From NCBI GenBank assembly GCA_963801985.1, contig CAWDGV010000007.1:62001-126000 (forward strand): 64,000 nucleotides of DNA, given 5' to 3'. Both the position numbers and the translations under genes were made by a program. The stretch is from JABDQZ01 sp963801985. Its GTDB lineage: Bacteria > Pseudomonadota > Gammaproteobacteria > Chromatiales > Chromatiaceae. Positions 38,806 through 46,573 of the stretch are shown piece by piece. Under the pieces are notes generated by a model, which did not search any database, was not told the DNA's origin, and saw only the letters and a list, made by a program, of their open reading frames with translations. Position 1 is the stretch's first letter. Each line of letters opens with the position of its first letter.

Positions 38806-38836
38806 AAAAAAAGCCGTTTTTTAACGGCTTTTTTTA
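38806..38836 (+). terminator. Intrinsic terminator after ihfB
   Basis: The stem AAAAAGCCGTT / AACGGCTTTTT with a TTTT-type loop is followed by a T-run and preceded by an A-run, so it can act in both directions. It ends the long plus-strand block. Confidence 0.9.
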
Positions 38837-38879
38837 TTCAAGATGTCTTATCTGGAAAGCTAATTTTCCCCATGTTAAA

Positions 38880-39044
38880 TCAAAGTAATTGAGAAATCAG
38901 ACTGACGATTGACAGACCGACCAGAATACTGAAATGCATTGATGTATTGCTTCTTTTCTGTCTCCAGGTCAAATCATACTGCATGATATTTTCAATCGTG
39001 TTTCTGTTCTGGTCTTTCATAATGTAGTGAGTGGCATGGTTCAT
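38880..39044 (-). CDS. Small single-TM protein, probably LexA-controlled
   Basis: From ATG 39044 the product is 54 residues: a charged N-terminal part (MNHATHYIMKDQNRNTIEN...) and a hydrophobic C-terminal helix FSILVGLSIVSLISQLL. The open frame extends to 39122, but that would read through a regulatory motif, and the purine-rich GGAAGAGAG upstream favours 39044. The direct repeat TTGTTCT-N4-TTGTTCT, identical in its repeated units to that before lexA, lies 48 bp upstream. I do not recognise a family. By size and layout it recalls SOS-induced membrane peptides such as TisB, which is analogy, not homology. Confidence 0.5.
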   Translation of the reverse strand: MNHATHYIMKDQNRNTIENIMQYDLTWRQKRSNTSMHFSILVGLSIVSLISQLL

Positions 39045-39091
39045 TGCGTTATCTCTCTTCCGTTCTACGTATGTACTATAGTAGACCATAG

Positions 39092-39109
39092 AGAACAAAA
39101 AGAGAACAA
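39092..39109 (-). promoter_or_regulatory. Putative LexA box of the small membrane protein gene
   Basis: Read on the minus strand it is TTGTTCT-CTTT-TTGTTCT, containing GTTC-N7-GTTC. A -10-like TATAGT lies 12 bp downstream. The same two heptamers with the same spacing occur before lexA and, by eye, nowhere else in the window. Confidence 0.65.
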
Positions 39110-39178
39110 TAAATTCCAACATTTTTTTTTATGATCATTATAATGCTGGCTAATTTTAGAAAGTGATAATGTCTTTAT

Positions 39179-39376
39179 ATGAAGAAAGTCGAAAAGTGCG
39201 TCGAAGTTCTCTGTGAAAAAGGCTGTAGTTCAGTTAGAGAGGATCTAGAGAAACTGGAATCTGGTGTTGATCTTCCAGAAACAGAGGATTTGTCTCGGGA
39301 AGAGCTTTCCAGGGTTGTGGAAGAACTAAAATCCATTATGGCTGTTTATGGCGATAGCTGCCGAGTCACTTTTTAA
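39179..39376 (+). CDS. Small acidic protein, unknown function
   Basis: The 65-residue ORF is rich in Glu, Lys and Val with no membrane segment and three Cys (KCVEVLCEKGCSSV). Its length, charge pattern and position 23 bp before the deacetylase gene support a real gene. I do not recognise the family. Confidence 0.6.
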   Translation: MKKVEKCVEVLCEKGCSSVREDLEKLESGVDLPETEDLSREELSRVVEELKSIMAVYGDSCRVTF

Positions 39377-39399
39377 TTTTATTTGCATTTATTGTATTT

Positions 39400-40311
39400 G
39401 TGCGTGTTTCACTGATAGTTGATGTTGACGATTTGGCAGGTTACCGGGAAGGATTACCGGCCCTGCTAAAGTTGTTCAGTGAATACCAGATTCAGGCTAC
39501 TTTCCTGTTTTCCCTCGGTTATGATAATTCCGGTTTGCGGATTAAAAATTTTTTTAAACCAACTGTTCTGAGTCGCCAGTTACCCCTAGCTCAAAAATTA
39601 TACGGTACCTTGTTACCGCCGCCGTCATTATCCAAAAAATTCAAATCCCTGATCAAGGACTGTGCAGCGGATGGTCATGATATTGGACTTAAAAGTTTTG
39701 ATAGTGTTACCTGGCAGTCGCATGCATTAACTGCGGATTTTGAGTGGACCAAAAGAGCAATGCTGTGGTCGATCGAAACGTTTCACGACTTGCTGGGTTA
39801 TCAACCTTCAATTCATTCTGCTTCGGGTTTTGTTATCAACGAACACCTGCTTTTACTGGAGCAGCAGCACGGCTTTAAAGTTGGTTTGGATACAAGAGGA
39901 AAATCAGCTTATTTACCTGAGTATCAGTCTGTCAGGTCGCAAACCATGCAATTGCCGGTTACATTGCCATCGATCGAGGAGTTACTGTTAAGTGATGAAA
40001 TTAGTCTTGATAATGTACATGAATATCTGTTTGTTGAGAGTCAGCAGCAATTGCCACAAGGACATGTTTACCAGGTGAGAGCTGCTTATGAAGGTCGTTC
40101 CTGGTTGGATATTCTTGAAAAAATAATGGTCATGTGGCGCAGTACCCAGTGGGAATTTAACCGTGTGACCGAAGTGATCGATGGCATTTCAGCAGATAAG
40201 TTAATGACTCACCAGGTTGGATGGGCGCAATACAAGCCGCATAACCGTTACATGGCCACACAAAGTCTTCCAGTTGATATAAGCGATAAGAAAAAAATAA
40301 CTGAGGCATAA
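39400..40311 (+). CDS. Polysaccharide deacetylase family protein (ArnD-like)
   Basis: The 303-residue protein starts at GTG 39400 with RVSLIVDVDDLAGYREGLPALLKLFSEY, followed by ATFLFSLGYDNSG, the opening of ArnD-type NodB-fold deacetylases (VDVDT, REGVP, ATFFFS). ArnD deformylates the undecaprenyl-linked arabinose used for lipid A modification. Here no other arn genes are near and the catalytic motif HD/HxxxH is only partly recognisable (DGHDIGLKSFD), so the substrate is open. Confidence 0.75.
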   Translation: MRVSLIVDVDDLAGYREGLPALLKLFSEYQIQATFLFSLGYDNSGLRIKNFFKPTVLSRQLPLAQKLYGTLLPPPSLSKKFKSLIKDCAADGHDIGLKSFDSVTWQSHALTADFEWTKRAMLWSIETFHDLLGYQPSIHSASGFVINEHLLLLEQQHGFKVGLDTRGKSAYLPEYQSVRSQTMQLPVTLPSIEELLLSDEISLDNVHEYLFVESQQQLPQGHVYQVRAAYEGRSWLDILEKIMVMWRSTQWEFNRVTEVIDGISADKLMTHQVGWAQYKPHNRYMATQSLPVDISDKKKITEA

Positions 40312-40316
40312 AACCA

Positions 40317-40667
40317 ATGCATAAACGTCTTTTTAACAAGGAACTGAAACACTGGGTTTATTCAGGTAAGTCACCCCGACACGGTACCGGGCTGTTTGCT
40401 GGTCGTGATATCAAGGAAGGGGAATATATTGGTACTTATCACGGTCCCAAAGCCAAGCGTAACGGAACCTACGTGCTCTGGGTTTACGATCCAGATAATG
40501 ATAAAGACTGTGTCGGTATCAGCGGTCAGAACCTGTTGCGTTTTCTAAACCATGATCGCGGTGAACCCAATACAGAATTTGAGGGTGCTGATCTTTATGC
40601 CTTGCGTGATATCAGCGAGGATGAAGAGCTGTGCTTTAACTATGGCGATGAATGCGGTCTTGACTGA
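40317..40667 (+). CDS. SET domain-containing protein
   Basis: The 116-residue protein has the SET core: GTGLFAGRDIKEGEYIGTYHG near the N-terminus, NLLRFLNHDRGEPNTEF and EDEELCFNYGDECG. These are the cofactor- and substrate-binding motifs of SET protein lysine methyltransferases. Bacterial small SET proteins of this kind have mostly unknown targets. It is packed between the deacetylase gene (6-bp gap) and cmoA (1-bp overlap). Confidence 0.88.
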   Translation: MHKRLFNKELKHWVYSGKSPRHGTGLFAGRDIKEGEYIGTYHGPKAKRNGTYVLWVYDPDNDKDCVGISGQNLLRFLNHDRGEPNTEFEGADLYALRDISEDEELCFNYGDECGLD

Positions 40668-41401
40668 TGTCAGCACGTGATTCCATTTACGCGCAACCCC
40701 GGGAGAATATTGCAGACTTTTCATTTGACGAAAAAGTTGCAGCTGTTTTTCCAGACATGATCAAAAGGTCTGTGCCGGGTTATAACAGCGTGATTGCCAT
40801 GACCGGGGTGTTGGCGGGGCAGTATGCGCAGGATGGTAGCAATTGCTTTGACCTTGGTTGCTCGCTGGGTGAAAGCAGTTTTGCCATGTGCACGCATTTA
40901 CACCATCAAAACTGTTCAATCATTGCTGTCGACAACTCTCCACAAATGCTCGAACAGTGCGCTGCTAATTTGCAGCAGGCTAATTGCAGAGTCAAGGTTG
41001 AGCTGCTTTGTAAAGATATTCTGGATGTTGACCTCAACAACAGTTCTGTTGTCGTTTTGAATTACACGCTGCAATTTATCGAAGCATCCCGACGGGGACA
41101 GCTGATACAGGATATCTTTGATGGGATGCGTCCCGGTGGGATATTGCTGTTATCCGAAAAAATAAAATTTGATGACGAACTCACCGATCAGCGGATGATT
41201 GAAATGCATCATGAATTTAAAAAAGCCAACGGTTACAGTGAGCTGGAAATTAGTCAAAAAAGAACAGCGCTGGAAAATGTATTAATTCCTGAATCACTGC
41301 AGACACACCAGCAACGATTGGCAAGCGCCGGTTTTGCTCATGTTGATCCGTGGTTCCAGTGCTTTAATTTTGTTTCTCTGATCGCTTCTAAACCCATTTG
41401 A
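40667..41401 (+). CDS. cmoA: Carboxy-S-adenosyl-L-methionine synthase
   Basis: The 244-residue class I methyltransferase-fold protein has FDLGCSLGESSFAM, IIAVDNSPQMLEQC and VVLNYTLQFIEASRR, and the N-terminal DEKVAAVFPDMIKRSVPGYN typical of CmoA. It makes carboxy-SAM from SAM and prephenate; CmoB uses this to carboxymethylate the wobble uridine of certain tRNAs. It is followed by cmoB after 21 bp. Confidence 0.97.
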   Translation: MSARDSIYAQPRENIADFSFDEKVAAVFPDMIKRSVPGYNSVIAMTGVLAGQYAQDGSNCFDLGCSLGESSFAMCTHLHHQNCSIIAVDNSPQMLEQCAANLQQANCRVKVELLCKDILDVDLNNSSVVVLNYTLQFIEASRRGQLIQDIFDGMRPGGILLLSEKIKFDDELTDQRMIEMHHEFKKANGYSELEISQKRTALENVLIPESLQTHQQRLASAGFAHVDPWFQCFNFVSLIASKPI

Positions 41402-41422
41402 TTACTGGAGACCTTTCGGTAG

Positions 41423-42400
41423 ATGTTTGACATCGAATCGCTTAAATCTGCGATGCAAAATACTCGCCTGGAATCATGGGCTGAGCATATTGATGATGAT
41501 CTTCAGGCTGTTCTGGGTGAACGCCTTCATGGTGATGAGCGGCGCTGGGAAGCAGCACTCGATGCTCTTTCTGAAATTAACTGTGACCGTGTTGATATGC
41601 GATCCGGAGTAATCACTATCTCCTCAGATCAGCAGATGTCAGATTCATCCAGAGAGCAGATAAAGGGAGAACTTGAAGCTTTTATACCCTGGCGTAAAGG
41701 TCCCTTCGATATACATGGTGTCTTTATTGATACTGAATGGCGTTCCGACTGGAAGTGGCGACGCCTTGAAAAACATATACAACCACTGGATGAACGGATA
41801 GTCCTCGATGTTGGTTGCGGCAGTGGTTATCATGCATGGCGAATGGCTGATGCGGGTGCCGGGCTGGTTATTGGCATAGATCCGGGGAGACTGTTTTTTT
41901 ACCAGTACAAGGTCATTAAGCATTTTCTGTATCCAATATCCTATCCGTTTTACATGTTGCCATTCGGTATTCAGCATGTACCAAAAAATCTGCAGGCTTT
42001 TGATACGGTGTTTTCCATGGGTATTCTGTATCACCGTAAATCGCCATTTGAGCATTTACAGGAGCTAAAGAACTGTTTGCGGCCTGGCGGAGAACTGGTG
42101 CTTGAAACTATCGTTATTGATGGCGGAGAAGGAATGACACTGGTTCCCCGGGAACGCTATGCAAAAATGCGTAATGTCTGGTTTATCCCTTCAGTTCCAA
42201 CGCTGGTTATGTGGATGCGGCGGGTTGGTTTAAAAAATATCCGAGTTGTTGATGTCTCAGTCACTACCACTGAAGAACAGCGATCAACCGAATGGATGCG
42301 ATTTGAATCACTGTCTGACTTCCTTGATCCGGATGACACATCCAGGACGGTTGAAGGTTACCCTGCACCTAAAAGGGCGATAATTCTGGCAGAGGCCTGA
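41423..42400 (+). CDS. cmoB: tRNA U34 carboxymethyltransferase
   Basis: The 325-residue protein has GPFDIHGVFIDTEWRSDWKW, VLDVGCGSGYHAWRMADAGA and GILYHRKSPFEHLQELKN, matching CmoB (E. coli 323 aa). It transfers the carboxymethyl group from carboxy-SAM to 5-hydroxyuridine 34 of tRNA. It completes the CmoA-CmoB pair. Confidence 0.97.
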   Translation: MFDIESLKSAMQNTRLESWAEHIDDDLQAVLGERLHGDERRWEAALDALSEINCDRVDMRSGVITISSDQQMSDSSREQIKGELEAFIPWRKGPFDIHGVFIDTEWRSDWKWRRLEKHIQPLDERIVLDVGCGSGYHAWRMADAGAGLVIGIDPGRLFFYQYKVIKHFLYPISYPFYMLPFGIQHVPKNLQAFDTVFSMGILYHRKSPFEHLQELKNCLRPGGELVLETIVIDGGEGMTLVPRERYAKMRNVWFIPSVPTLVMWMRRVGLKNIRVVDVSVTTTEEQRSTEWMRFESLSDFLDPDDTSRTVEGYPAPKRAIILAEA

Positions 42401-42418
42401 TAGCTATTGCGTGATAGT

Positions 42419-43027
42419 TTAGCGATAACTTCTCATCTGCCCAACCAATACGCCCTGGATTTTCACCTGGTCCGGGTGAAAATGCATGGGTGACATGGAT
42501 GCATTGGCTGGATGTAAAATAACTTCTCCGGGCTTTTGTTCAATTCGTTTTAACGTGGCATCAGAATTTTCAACCAGGGCAACAACGATTTCACCATTAC
42601 GCGCAGTATCTTTCTGCTCGATAACCACCCAGTCACCATCAAGAATGCCTTCTTCGATCATCGATTCACCCTTAACCTGTAAAACATAGCAGGGCCGGTC
42701 GCTGCGGAGCGTCGGGGGAACCATTACATTTTCAGGATTTTCGATTGCTTCTATGGGTCTACCGGCTGCAATATAACCCATCAACGGCAGGTCGTTGTCA
42801 TCATGTTCTTCCTGCTGAGACAAGCGGATTCCACGCCGCTGGTTATTCATGGGTTCAACCAGTCCTGCATCTACCAGTGCCTGAATCTGTTTATGCATGG
42901 AGCCCCTGGAACTTAAACCTAAAGCATCACATAATTCATTCAGCGTCGGCGCCTGTTCGAATTGATTCAGGTTGTCTTTCAGGTAATCATAGATTTCCTG
43001 CTGTCGACGGGTAAGCGAGACTGACAT
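42419..43027 (-). CDS. lexA: LexA repressor
   Basis: The 202-residue protein has an N-terminal winged helix (SLTRRQQEIYDYLKD, recognition region LSSRGSMHKQIQALV), a cleavage site Ala88-Gly89 in YIAAGRPIEA, and the S24 catalytic pair Ser122 (VKGESMIEEG) and Lys160 (DATLKRIE). The recognition helix differs from the E. coli sequence (FRSPNAAEEHL), so a different operator is expected. It represses SOS genes until RecA triggers self-cleavage. A TTGTTCT direct repeat lies 40 bp upstream of the ATG. Confidence 0.96.
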   Translation of the reverse strand: MSVSLTRRQQEIYDYLKDNLNQFEQAPTLNELCDALGLSSRGSMHKQIQALVDAGLVEPMNNQRRGIRLSQQEEHDDNDLPLMGYIAAGRPIEAIENPENVMVPPTLRSDRPCYVLQVKGESMIEEGILDGDWVVIEQKDTARNGEIVVALVENSDATLKRIEQKPGEVILHPANASMSPMHFHPDQVKIQGVLVGQMRSYR

Positions 43028-43066
43028 GCGTTTTTCCCTTCAGTTGTGTGATGATATGGATAATAT

Positions 43067-43084
43067 AGAACAATAGTAGAACAA
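43067..43084 (-). promoter_or_regulatory. Putative LexA box upstream of lexA (autoregulation)
   Basis: On the minus strand the site is TTGTTCT-ACTA-TTGTTCT, that is GTTC-N7-GTTC, directly followed by a -10-like TATATT. GTTC-N7-GTTC is the established SOS box of Alphaproteobacteria; the E. coli palindrome CTGT-N8-ACAG is absent here. Confidence 0.75.
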
Positions 43085-43153
43085 AAGAAATAAATTACTG
43101 AAGTTTTTTCTACTGTTGCCGTAGATAGTTTGTGATTCAGGATTCAGCCTTTA

Positions 43154-44560
43154 ATGGGAGAAAGGATTGTGCAGCATTTTGATGTGATCGTGATTGGTAG
43201 TGGACCCGGTGGAGAAGGGGCTGCAATGACCTTAAGTAAACAGGGTAAAACGGTTGCCCTGGTTGAAAAGCACGATCAGGTTGGAGGTGGTTGTACGCAT
43301 TGGGGCACAATTCCCAGCAAAGCGCTGCGCCACGCTGTTCAGCTGCTGGCAGATTACAGGCACCACCCTTTGTTTGAACATACACTGGCCAATGTCGATG
43401 TGACCTATCCTCAACTGTTGCATACAGCTGATACGGTCAGAAGCAAACAGGTCAGTATGCGTCAACGTTTCTATAGCAGAAATCATGTCGATATTTATCA
43501 CGGCAGTGCGAGTTTTGTTGATGAACACCGGGTTCAGGTACTGCGTGATAACGGTGCGGCGGACGAGATAACAGCCGATTATTTTGTTATTGCTACGGGT
43601 TCAAGCCCTTATCGACCTCCTGATGTGGACTTTGACGATGGGCGGGTACTCGACAGCGATACCATTCTCAAGATGAATGATACGCCACGCGTGATCACAA
43701 TTTACGGTGCCGGTGTGATTGGCTGTGAATATGCTTCAATATTTGCCAATCTCGATATGAAGGTCAACCTGGTCAATACGCGTGACCGTTTGCTGTCATT
43801 CCTGGATGACGAAATTACCGATGCATTGAGCTATCACCTCAGGGACCAGGGTGTCATGATTCGTCACGATGAAACCTATGAATCAGTGGAAATCATGGAT
43901 GACGGTGTCGTGTTAAACGGTAAATCCGGTAGAAAGCTAAAATCGGATGTGCTGTTATGGGCCAATGGCCGCAGTGGTAATACCCAGGGCCTCGGTCTGG
44001 ATAAAATTGGTCTGCAAACTAACAGCCGGGGGCAGATTGAGGTGAATGAGACGTTCCAGTCCAGTCTGCCACACATCTACGCAGTCGGTGATGTAATTGG
44101 ACAACCAGGCCTTGCCAGTGCCAGTTATGACCAGGGACGTTTTTCGGCATTGCATATTTCCCATGGGCAAATGGATTGGTGCCTGGTCAAGGATATTCCT
44201 GCAGGTATCTATACCAGCCCTGAAATCAGCTCTTTGGGTAAGACCGAGCAGCAGCTTACCGAGGAACAGATACCTTATGAAGTCGGGCGTGCCGAGTTTA
44301 AAAACCTGGCTCGTGCCCAGATCAGTAGTCACACGGTCGGCATGCTCAAGATTTTGTTTCATCGGGAAACGCTCGAGCTCCTCGGGATTCATTGTTTCGG
44401 TGAGGAGGCCGCGGAGATTATCCATATCGGCCAGGCAATTATGCGCCAGGAAGGCAAGGCGAATTCGCTAAACTATTTTACTGAAACGACTTTTAACTAC
44501 CCGACGATGGCGGAAGCCTACCGGGTAGCTGCTTTGAATGGGTTGAACAGGAATTTTTGA
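43154..44560 (+). CDS. sthA: Soluble pyridine nucleotide transhydrogenase
   Basis: The 468-residue flavoprotein has DVIVIGSGPGGEGAAMTLSK, and GGGCTHWGTIPSKALRH in place of the redox-Cys pair of disulfide reductases (one Cys replaced by Thr), which marks SthA. YGAGVIGCEYASIF is the second nucleotide motif. It exchanges hydride between NADPH and NAD. The ATG at 43154 precedes AAGGA by a few bases, so GTG 43169 (VQHFDVIVIG) may be the true start. Confidence 0.95.
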   Translation: MGERIVQHFDVIVIGSGPGGEGAAMTLSKQGKTVALVEKHDQVGGGCTHWGTIPSKALRHAVQLLADYRHHPLFEHTLANVDVTYPQLLHTADTVRSKQVSMRQRFYSRNHVDIYHGSASFVDEHRVQVLRDNGAADEITADYFVIATGSSPYRPPDVDFDDGRVLDSDTILKMNDTPRVITIYGAGVIGCEYASIFANLDMKVNLVNTRDRLLSFLDDEITDALSYHLRDQGVMIRHDETYESVEIMDDGVVLNGKSGRKLKSDVLLWANGRSGNTQGLGLDKIGLQTNSRGQIEVNETFQSSLPHIYAVGDVIGQPGLASASYDQGRFSALHISHGQMDWCLVKDIPAGIYTSPEISSLGKTEQQLTEEQIPYEVGRAEFKNLARAQISSHTVGMLKILFHRETLELLGIHCFGEEAAEIIHIGQAIMRQEGKANSLNYFTETTFNYPTMAEAYRVAALNGLNRNF

Positions 44561-44629
44561 TCGGTAGAAAACAGTGTGCGGCGTCTTCTGGAGGAAATAA
44601 TGGATAGGCTGCAGTAAAATAAATGTCCT

Positions 44630-45010
44630 ATGTCAAAACTCATTTTTTCAATCATTGAATCACCGGCGCATCCTTCGTTTACCAGCCTGTACGAATCGCA
44701 GGGTTTCACGGAGCAACGCTTCACAGCAATGCGCAAGGCTATCAGCGCCTTGAAGAAAAACAGGCCCGAGGTGGTGGTTGCCGAGTTTTTTTATGGTTTT
44801 GGGAATAATTATGCTGGGGTCAATGTCAGTAACCTCGATGTTTTCCTGCACAGCCTGCAAAAATATGCGCCGAATGCCCAGGTGGTCGTGCTGGTAAGCA
44901 AGGAGGAAAGCCAGTATGTCAGTAAGCTGGCAGATTTATTTGCTTTGCAGGAAGTTCTTGTTCATCCCGTTTCAACTGCAGATATGCAGCAGGTGCTGGA
45001 AAAACTCTGA
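44630..45010 (+). CDS. Conserved-looking hypothetical protein, CheY-like fold possible
   Basis: The 126-residue protein has alternating hydrophobic strands and helices (LIFSIIES, PEVVVAEFFYGFG, AQVVVLVSKEE, LQEVLVHPVSTADMQQVLEKL), similar to a receiver or flavodoxin-like fold, but no phospho-acceptor Asp cluster is evident. I cannot name a family. It is a single gene between sthA and gltX. Confidence 0.7.
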   Translation: MSKLIFSIIESPAHPSFTSLYESQGFTEQRFTAMRKAISALKKNRPEVVVAEFFYGFGNNYAGVNVSNLDVFLHSLQKYAPNAQVVVLVSKEESQYVSKLADLFALQEVLVHPVSTADMQQVLEKL

Positions 45011-45087
45011 TTTTTTTCACTCGAAGCTATCACGCTCGTTCACAACGTTATAAAATCGCTGGATTCAAAACCATAACGATTTAAAAA

Positions 45088-46497
45088 ATGACTGTTCGTA
45101 CCCGATTTGCTCCCAGTCCGACGGGATATCTTCATGTTGGAGGTGCTCGCACGGCGCTGTTCTCCTGGCTATATGCGCGTAAACATGGTGGAAAATTCGT
45201 TCTTCGTATCGAGGATACTGACCTGGAGCGTTCCACTGAAGAATCTGTCAACGCGATTCTTGAAGGTATGACCTGGTTAGGACTTGATTATGAAGAAGGG
45301 CCTTTTTACCAGACACATCGTTTTCAGCACTATGACAAGGCTATTGATAGGTTAATGCAAAAGGGGCTTGCGTATCGTTGTAACTGCAGTCGTGAACGCC
45401 TGGATGACTTGCGCGAACAGCAAATGCAACGTAAGGAAAAGCCCCGTTATGACGGGCATTGCCGCCATGCCAATATCAGTGCCGATGAACCGCACGTTAT
45501 CCGTTTTAAAAATCCGCAGGATGGTGCAGTCGCTATTGATGATATTGTGCGTGGCAAGGTGGTATTCGCCAACAGTGAATTGGATGACCTGATTATCCGG
45601 CGCACAGATGGTTCGCCCACCTATAACCTGACTGTTGTGGTGGATGATGCCGATATGCAGATCACGCATGTCATTCGGGGCGATGATCACCTGAATAACA
45701 CGCCCCGCCAGATTAACCTGTTAAATGCACTTGGGTTGCCGGTACCAGAATATGCACATTTGCCGATGATCCTGGGCGATGATGGTGCGCGTCTTTCCAA
45801 GCGGCACGGGGCAGTCAGTGTCATGCAGTACAAGGAGAACGGTTACTTGCCCGAGGCATTGCTTAATTACCTGGTACGCCTTGGCTGGTCACATGGGGAC
45901 CAGGAGTTGTTTTCCATTGATGAAATGATCCAGTTGTTTGAACTGGAAAATGTCAACAAGGCGCCTTCCAGTTTTAACACGGAAAAACTTAACTGGATTA
46001 ACCAGCAGTATCTCAAGGAAGACAGCCCGGAACGGGTGGCACACCTGTTGTCGATGCACTTGGGTGAGCTCGATATTGATCCTGCTGCTGATGGACCAAA
46101 CCTTGTTGAAGTGGTTCATGCGCAGCGCGAGAGAGCACAGACTTTAACCGAGCTGGCTGAAATCAGCCGCTTCTATTACCAGGACTTCGAAGAATATAAC
46201 GAAAAGGCAGCCAAGAAAGCCTTCAAGGTGGCCGCTATTGAGCCTCTATCCGTCGTTAAGCAACATATTGAAGCAATACAGGACTGGTCCAGGGAAAACC
46301 TGCATGCAGCCATAGAGGCGACTGTAGCGCAGCTTGAAATCGGTTTTGGCAAGGTCGGTATGCCGTTGCGTACAGCTGTAACAGGTGGTGCACCTTCGCC
46401 TGATCTTGATCTGACCTTGTATCTGATTGGTAAAGATGCCTGTCTGCGTCGTATTGACCGGGCAATCAGCGAAATTAACGAGAGAAATGCAGCGTAA
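45088..46497 (+). CDS. gltX: Glutamyl-tRNA synthetase
   Basis: The 469-residue enzyme has the HIGH-type motif RFAPSPTGYLHVGGARTALFSW and KMSKS-type RLSKRHGAVSV, with Cys residues YRCNCSRERL in the zinc region. It charges tRNA-Glu, whose gene lies 2 kb downstream. It is 76 bp upstream of glnS, a pairing of two related synthetases. Confidence 0.98.
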   Translation: MTVRTRFAPSPTGYLHVGGARTALFSWLYARKHGGKFVLRIEDTDLERSTEESVNAILEGMTWLGLDYEEGPFYQTHRFQHYDKAIDRLMQKGLAYRCNCSRERLDDLREQQMQRKEKPRYDGHCRHANISADEPHVIRFKNPQDGAVAIDDIVRGKVVFANSELDDLIIRRTDGSPTYNLTVVVDDADMQITHVIRGDDHLNNTPRQINLLNALGLPVPEYAHLPMILGDDGARLSKRHGAVSVMQYKENGYLPEALLNYLVRLGWSHGDQELFSIDEMIQLFELENVNKAPSSFNTEKLNWINQQYLKEDSPERVAHLLSMHLGELDIDPAADGPNLVEVVHAQRERAQTLTELAEISRFYYQDFEEYNEKAAKKAFKVAAIEPLSVVKQHIEAIQDWSRENLHAAIEATVAQLEIGFGKVGMPLRTAVTGGAPSPDLDLTLYLIGKDACLRRIDRAISEINERNAA

Positions 46498-46573
46498 TTG
46501 ATTACGTTGTACCGATAAAAAATCATTGCAGGTTAGCTTAAGTGAATCAGGGCTATCACAACAGGATTAACAG

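Noticed and set aside
46528..46543. Second copy of the GCAGGTTAGCT hairpin seen between ppiB and lpxH
   Set aside because: Only one arm is similar (about 14 of 16 bases) and there is no inverted partner, so this is probably chance.
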